Shown: piece by piece, positions 60,801 through 64,000 of the stretch
Position numbering within the stretch: position 1 is the stretch's first letter
Layout of the letters: every line of letters begins with the position of its first letter
Source of the DNA: Emydura subglobosa
Taxonomy: Eukaryota > Chordata > Testudines > Chelidae
Length of the DNA: 64,000 nucleotides
Reading direction: 5' to 3'
Assembly: GCA_007922225.1 (NCBI GenBank)
Contig: ML679961.1
Location: 61,011,430-61,075,429, forward strand
Made by a program: the position numbers and the translations under genes
The notes under the pieces: model-generated
Databases searched by the model: none
Seen by the model: the letters and a program-made list of their open reading frames with translations, nothing else
What the model was told of the DNA's origin: nothing

Positions 60801-61774
60801 GGAAAATAAAGTCAAGATCAGTGTAGTTTTATGATACAAGAAGTGATTCTGTATGACGACAATCAATGTCAAAATATAATTTTTTGTTTTTACCCAATTT
60901 TATGGATATTTTCATTTATTTACGGATTTACTGACTGTCTGTAAATTTATGGACAGTTGGCAACCTTGGATGGGGAAACAAAGGGGATGGAGGAGACACA
61001 GTGACAGTTTTAAATTGTCCCCTCCCCTGACGTGCCAAGCTGCCCTTTCAGCAGTAGTGTGGGGCCCTTGCCAGGGTAGAACAAAACTGGGAACTGCTCT
61101 CTAGTCCCACCTTAGTTTTATAATAGAAAGTGACTGTTGGGCAACAAACTGCGACAGGAGATACCCCCCACAAAACCCTTCACAGCTGAGATTTAAGAAG
61201 AGTTTTTCTAAAAGGTTGAATTTTAATTTGGGTAAGCCACTATCTAATAGCAATAAGCCACTCCAACATATAGGTAGCTGGCTATTAATGAACTTCTTGG
61301 GCCACTCAACCTTCTTCCAACAATACTGAAAAGGACTTTATACTCAAAACTCACTTGTGTAACCACTTGTGAATTGGATATTGTTGCTGAAAGTTGGCGA
61401 TGTGATATTCCATTTCTACCTGATAATTAGTGTTCAGTCACACCACATCCAATAATTAACAGTCTATTTGTTATTGCTAGGTCTAGGCCTCTAGAGGTGT
61501 TCAATTAGAAGGGGCATTTCAAGTTTACCAAGTTATTTTGTTTGTGAGAATGTCTTTGAAAAAAGATTTTGCAAAGTGTGTGAAGGTGGTGGGAGGAACA
61601 GGAATTGCAGCATGGGACCAATGGGGCGACGCTTACCTGTCAGATGATATTGGTTTCCCATCTTTCTGCCACTCAATTCTGGGGAAGGGAGAAGAACCTG
61701 CCTTGCAGAGAAGATGAATGGTCTGTCCCAAGGCTGCCTCCATTATGGAGAAGTCAGCTCCTTCCAGGATGACT
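48701..61774 (-). CDS. PAPLN: PAPLN (papilin) 3' coding region, gene-level entry (eight exons)
   Basis: Papilin is a secreted, ADAMTS-like extracellular matrix protein of basement membranes. Exons read in transcript order: 61774-61637, 60333-60209, 53686-53548, 52087-51950, 51279-51152, 50599-50491, 49877-49702 and 48861-48701. Every junction is AG/GT on the - strand and the phases chain exactly (2|2, 1|1, 2|2, 2|2, 1|1, 2|2, 1|1). The joined product of about 370 residues is three Ig-like C2 domains, each with its Cys pair and core Trp, then a six-cysteine PLAC domain. That is the C-terminal order of vertebrate papilin. The N-terminal TSP1, spacer and Kunitz exons must lie beyond 64000. NUMB and PAPLN are also convergent neighbours in mammals, which supports the call. 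Confidence 0.93.
49305..49430 (+). repeat. MIR-like SINE fragment
   Basis: Contains atcctcctcatttcacagat, then ggggaactcaggctcaggca and a track resembling the MIR core. It lies in the last PAPLN intron. Diverged; assignment by eye. Confidence 0.45.
49702..49877 (-). CDS. PAPLN: PAPLN exon, second half of Ig-like domain 3
   Basis: 176-bp exon between ccctacag and gtgagc, phase 2 to 1. It encodes [20 protein letters not shown], then [20 protein letters not shown] and a tail of alternating Ser and Val ending KSRPE. DEGSYTC is the Ig tyrosine-corner motif. The open frame on the genome reaches further upstream, but the splice site sets the start. Confidence 0.94.
50491..50599 (-). CDS. PAPLN: PAPLN exon, first half of Ig-like domain 3
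   Basis: 109-bp exon between tgcccag and gtgagc, phase 1 to 2. It encodes [20 protein letters not shown], then [18 protein letters not shown] and VRWS are the Ig core Cys and Trp. The exon ends two residues after the Trp, about nine residues earlier than the split in domains 1 and 2. Confidence 0.92.
51152..51279 (-). CDS. PAPLN: PAPLN exon, second half of Ig-like domain 2
   Basis: 128-bp exon between ccccag and gtactg, phase 2 to 1. It encodes [20 protein letters not shown], then [27 protein letters not shown] carries the second disulphide Cys, with Phe in place of the usual Tyr. Confidence 0.91.
51950..52087 (-). CDS. PAPLN: PAPLN exon, first half of Ig-like domain 2
   Basis: 138-bp exon between ttgcag and gtgggt, phase 2 to 2. 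It encodes [20 protein letters not shown], then [20 protein letters not shown]. The RLPC cysteine and IEWQ tryptophan are the Ig core residues. Its length and phases equal those of the first half of Ig domain 1, and the WQKDG motif is shared, showing tandem domain duplication. Confidence 0.92.
52088..53547 (-). other. PAPLN intron
   Basis: 1.46 kb without recognisable repeats or genes. The smaller introns 48862-49701, 49878-50490, 50600-51151 and 51280-51949 are likewise featureless except for the MIR-like piece at 49305. Confidence 0.65.
53548..53686 (-). CDS. PAPLN: PAPLN linker exon between Ig domains 1 and 2
   Basis: 139-bp exon found only by phase and splice sites. The Ig1 exon ends in phase 1 and the next Ig exon starts in phase 2, so a 1-to-2 exon is required. 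Between gaacag and gtaagg one open frame fits: [20 protein letters not shown], then a basic, His- and Ser-rich stretch ending in PLLY. No fold is recognisable and conservation is expected to be low. It sits alone between two large introns. The alternative is an unseen different exon in this gap, but the exact phase fit makes this one likely. Confidence 0.72.
54547..54832. repeat. Palindrome-flanked unit appended to DIRS copy 3
   Basis: Inverted arms cttacaggtaactgttgttc (54547-54566) and gaacaacagttataaggag (about 54809-54827). Between them is sequence like the 5' end of copies 2 and 3, with gtgtgtgcacacacccactg, tgctggagccagagga and ctctaggggcagg. It abuts the right inverted repeat of DIRS copy 3 at 54837. 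It has the same architecture as 8561-8851, in mirror orientation. Confidence 0.72.
55300..55524 (-). pseudogene. DIRS copy 3 tyrosine recombinase fragment
   Basis: 74 codons open. The stretch [20 protein letters not shown] contains the first catalytic arginine of the recombinase (ARR) and matches VVFLVAITLARRVLEIRAL of copy 1. The N-terminal part of the same gene lies on the other side of the CR1 insertion, near 56353-56430. Confidence 0.65.
55710..56345 (+). mobile_element. CR1 LINE 3' end inserted in DIRS copy 3
   Basis: 636 bp with a clean open frame (55716-56273, 185 codons). It encodes the C-terminal part of CR1 ORF2: [40 protein letters not shown] and [20 protein letters not shown]. 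The 3' end is tcctgctttgagcaggggg...attctatgattcc, the CR1 hallmark. It is 5' truncated, as usual for CR1. Joining the flanks (gcaaag before, aagactgaag after) restores the DIRS recombinase, with aag possibly a 3-bp target duplication. Confidence 0.85.
57904..58203 (-). pseudogene. DIRS copy 3 gag C-terminal remnant
   Basis: 99 codons open. It reads [20 protein letters not shown], then [20 protein letters not shown] and [20 protein letters not shown]. These blocks match those of copy 1 near 4845-5090 (YYIPTKGFEYLFTHP, LFGGEIHSTVNLQFRI), where they are split over two frames. Here they are continuous, so this copy shows the ancestral frame. Confidence 0.65.
59456..59794 (-). pseudogene. DIRS copy 3 gag N-terminal remnant
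   Basis: 112 codons open. It contains [18 protein letters not shown], a CxxC...H...CxxC-like cluster that may bind zinc, then [20 protein letters not shown]. The same two blocks are found in DIRS copy 2 near 21850-22000, placing both in one subfamily. Confidence 0.65.
60209..60333 (-). CDS. PAPLN: PAPLN exon, second half of Ig-like domain 1
   Basis: 125-bp exon between ctgtag and gtgact, phase 2 to 1. It encodes [20 protein letters not shown] then [18 protein letters not shown]. The DAGTYTC motif supplies the second disulphide Cys and the tyrosine corner of the Ig fold. Confidence 0.9.
60334..61636 (-). other. PAPLN intron within Ig domain 1
   Basis: 1.3 kb splitting the Ig domain 1 coding sequence in phase 2. 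AT-rich in the middle; nothing recognised. Confidence 0.65.
61637..61774 (-). CDS. PAPLN: PAPLN exon, first half of Ig-like domain 1
   Basis: 138-bp exon between ctgtcag and gtaagc, phase 2 to 2. It encodes [20 protein letters not shown], then [20 protein letters not shown]. The first disulphide Cys is in LLC and the core Trp in IEWQ. It begins mid-codon, so at least one upstream exon exists; none was identified in 61775-64000. Confidence 0.88.
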
Positions 61775-62139
61775 CTGACAGAGAGAGAGAGCTGATTTCA
61801 CTCCCTGTGTCCATCTCTCGTTCTCCCACCCTTTCTCTGGTTTCTCTAAGGATATATCTATATTGAAGCATGAAATGTAATTTCCAACTTCAGTAGACAT
61901 AATATCTCTGATCAAGCTTGCATGATAAACATAGAACTGTAGCGAAGGACTCAACATCTGAGTATGATCCTATCTGAAACCCTAGGTATGTACTGCTGCA
62001 GCTATGTCCCCTCACTGATGTGGCTACTCTTCTATTTTTAGCATGCTTGCTCAACCAGAGCTAGTGCAGGTATGTTTACCCAAGTTGGAAATCACACCTC
62101 TAGATCCACTGTAGCCATACCCTAAGATAGCCCTTGAGG

Positions 62140-62472
62140 CAGAAGTCTGCAAACAGTGGGACATGCCCCTGTTGGGGGGTGTGGCGGAATGTTCAGGGGG
62201 GGCAGGGATGGGCCTGGGTCAGCTCCCCTGGGGGGCAGGGAGGGACTGCCACCCAGCCCCATCCTGCCCTGAGCTCTGCTCCGGGCCTGACCACGGCCTT
62301 GGTGCCCAGCCTCAGCACCTGGCCCCCAGTCGCACCACTTGGCCGCTTTGGCCCCCAGCCCTGACCGCAGCCCCCAGCCATGGCCCTGCTCCCAGCTCCA
62401 GCTGGGGGAAAGGGGCAGAGAGGTGCCGACAGAGATAAGGGAGGCTTGGTGTAAAAAGTTTGTGGACCATTG
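62140..62472. mobile_element. hAT-like MITE with GC-rich interior
   Basis: Termini cagaagtctgcaaac (from 62140) and gtttgtggaccattg (to 62472) are imperfect inverted repeats. The 8-bp flanks ccttgagg (62132-62139) and ccttaagg (62473-62480) differ at one base. The interior is GC-rich, giving overlapping spurious frames on both strands. Confidence 0.7.
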
Positions 62473-62668
62473 CCTTAAGGACACAATGGGAGTTAGATAA
62501 AAGCGAGCTAAGGCACAACCGAGAGATCCATATCACTCAGTTATAGCACTAGTGTCCTGAAAGCCTGCACTCTATAGTTCTGCCAGAAGGCCAATCTTGA
62601 CAAGCTGAATGCTGTGGACAGCCAAGCGATGAGGTAGAGTGAGAGACGAGACGACTAAAACGCCTTAA

Positions 62669-63450
62669 GGCTGGTCTACGTTAGAGAGTTTTGTAGGAAA
62701 AAAGTCAGCTTTTGTTGACAAAACTGGTGTACAGACTAAAATGCTCCTCCCATCGATGTAACTCCCCTGCTACGCCAACATAATAAAACCACCACAACGA
62801 GAGGTGTAGGGCATATGTTGGTTTAGTTAGGGCAATGCAGTGTCTATTTGGACACTGTGTCCTGTACATTGACTGTGGGGCAGTCATTCACCGCTGGAGC
62901 ACTGAAATTGACAAGAAAGCCCCCCCCTGAGAGCTGGTCTCCACTCCCAGCTGGGAGCTGGGCCAGAAGCCCAGGTGCCTAGACCCAGCTCCCAGCCAGG
63001 AGCAGAGCAGCTTTGTCAATTTCATGGCACATTTCACAGCAACTTCACAAGGCTGCCAGGGCTCCTAGAAGGGAGCAGGCAGGGGGAGGGAAGGCAAAAA
63101 GCCAGGGCAGCTGGACCCCACGTTGAGAGGCTCTGGGTGGCTTTGCCTTGGGAATGGGACAGGGGAAAGCCACAGGCAGCTTCCCCCTGCTCCTTGGGGC
63201 AGAAGGGGGAGGGGAGAAGCCTAGGGCTGGCTCCTGGCAGGGAACAGGGAGGGGGGGGCCCTCTGGGGCTCCCAGCAAGGATCTGAAAGATGGGGTTCTT
63301 GGCTCCCCACACTACTCCTCGCAGGTCGGTGGAAGTGCTCCTGGTGAGGACCTGAGGGCAGTGTGGACATCAGCCACTGCTTTAATTACTGTGGTGGCTG
63401 CAAGTCGACCTATATTAGGTCGACTTATTTTTCTAGTGTAGACAAGGCTT
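62669..63450. mobile_element. Long TIR element (about 780 bp)
   Basis: The left end ggctggtctacgttagag is preceded by TTAA (62665-62668) and the right end tctagtgtagacaaggc is followed by ttca. This is the longest member of the family seen here. The GC-rich core (about 62930-63350) may be a later insertion or the ancestral interior; no transposase motif is visible. Confidence 0.55.
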
Positions 63451-64000
63451 CAGTCTGGGAGAACTAAATCAAATCTGAATCCAGGTCCCCAGAGACACCA
63501 AACTGATGGTTTCTGTAGACATGGAACTGAACCAAATCCCTGCATCCAAATATCTTTGACCTTTTGGGTGTTCATTAGCTGGATCCAGCTCCATCTCTAG
63601 TATTAACCCACTGCTCCCCTTCAGTGCCAAATTCCCCTATTCCCAAACTCCTTCAGTATTAACTCCCCTTCAGTACCAAAATGAAGGCTTGAAATTACAC
63701 ACATGGCCAAATTCATCCCTGGTATAAGTAAACACAACTCCTGTTGATTTAAATGGGAGCTGGAGCTGGTCCACGAGGTAGGTAGATAGATAGAAAGGAT
63801 GGAGATTAAGGGCCAAATCCTGCATTGCTCACCCAATACTTCCACTCAAGCCCAGGGTTGTATGGGGCGTGCAGACCTGGCCCCGGAAGAGGTAAAGTGG
63901 GTACTAGACACCCCCAGGGTATGGACAGCTGGCTTGCCACAGGGACACTATTGTAACTAATCAGTAGTGGGACATTTCAGGAGAGTTAGTTGGTCCTGGA

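Noticed and set aside
62122..63441. Overlapping frames rich in Pro, Gly and Ala as missing papilin exons
   Set aside because: They fall in the hAT MITE and the long TIR element. None has papilin motifs or splice sites with the required phase 2 exit.
1..64000. Endogenous retrovirus
   Set aside because: The RT-containing regions have inverted repeats and a tyrosine recombinase (DIRS) or are non-LTR LINEs. No pair of direct LTRs, protease or envelope region was seen.

Overview
The window is vertebrate nuclear DNA from a sauropsid, most plausibly a turtle. I infer this from the mix of repeats: DIRS-type tyrosine-recombinase retrotransposons, CR1 LINEs, an RTE-like LINE, hAT and other short inverted-repeat elements, and MIR-like pieces. 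The long introns and weak coding density also fit. No bacterial, phage or viral gene was seen, and no endogenous retrovirus was recognised. The host genes were recognised by reading spliced protein fragments, canonical splice sites and matching intron phases.

Two host genes lie tail to tail. On the + strand is NUMB, the endocytic adaptor and Notch antagonist. Nine coding exons run from 16586 to the stop at 43371-43373, followed by a 3' UTR to about 44645. Only roughly the first 42 codons are missing; they must lie upstream, outside the window. Both classically alternative cassettes are present and intact: the 33-bp PTB microexon (20417-20449) and the 144-bp proline-rich-region exon (39820-39963). 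On the - strand is the 3' part of PAPLN (papilin). Eight exons between 61774 and 48701 encode three Ig-like C2 domains, a linker exon and a C-terminal PLAC domain. Its upstream exons (TSP1, spacer and Kunitz parts) are beyond 64000. The intergenic gap is about 4 kb and holds only repeat fragments.

Layout by region. 1-16585 is a NUMB 5' intron with a CR1 tail, a decayed DIRS element with gag, RT, RNase H and tyrosine recombinase remnants (2620-8551, plus a palindromic tail to 8851), an RTE-like LINE (about 9238-11895) with a nested SINE-like insert, and a hAT MITE (12056-12175). 16586-43373 is the NUMB coding part; its introns carry a second, internally deleted DIRS copy (21472-23838) and several TIR elements. 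44646-48700 is intergenic. 48701-61774 is PAPLN, with one intron made up mainly of a third DIRS copy on the - strand (54837-60100), itself interrupted by a CR1 LINE (55710-56345). 61775-64000 holds a hAT MITE and a 780-bp TIR element.

The strongest unexplained structure is a roughly 290-bp palindrome-flanked unit that directly follows the 3' inverted repeat of the DIRS copies (complete in two, only its start recognisable in the third). It contains an inverted copy of the element's own 5' end.
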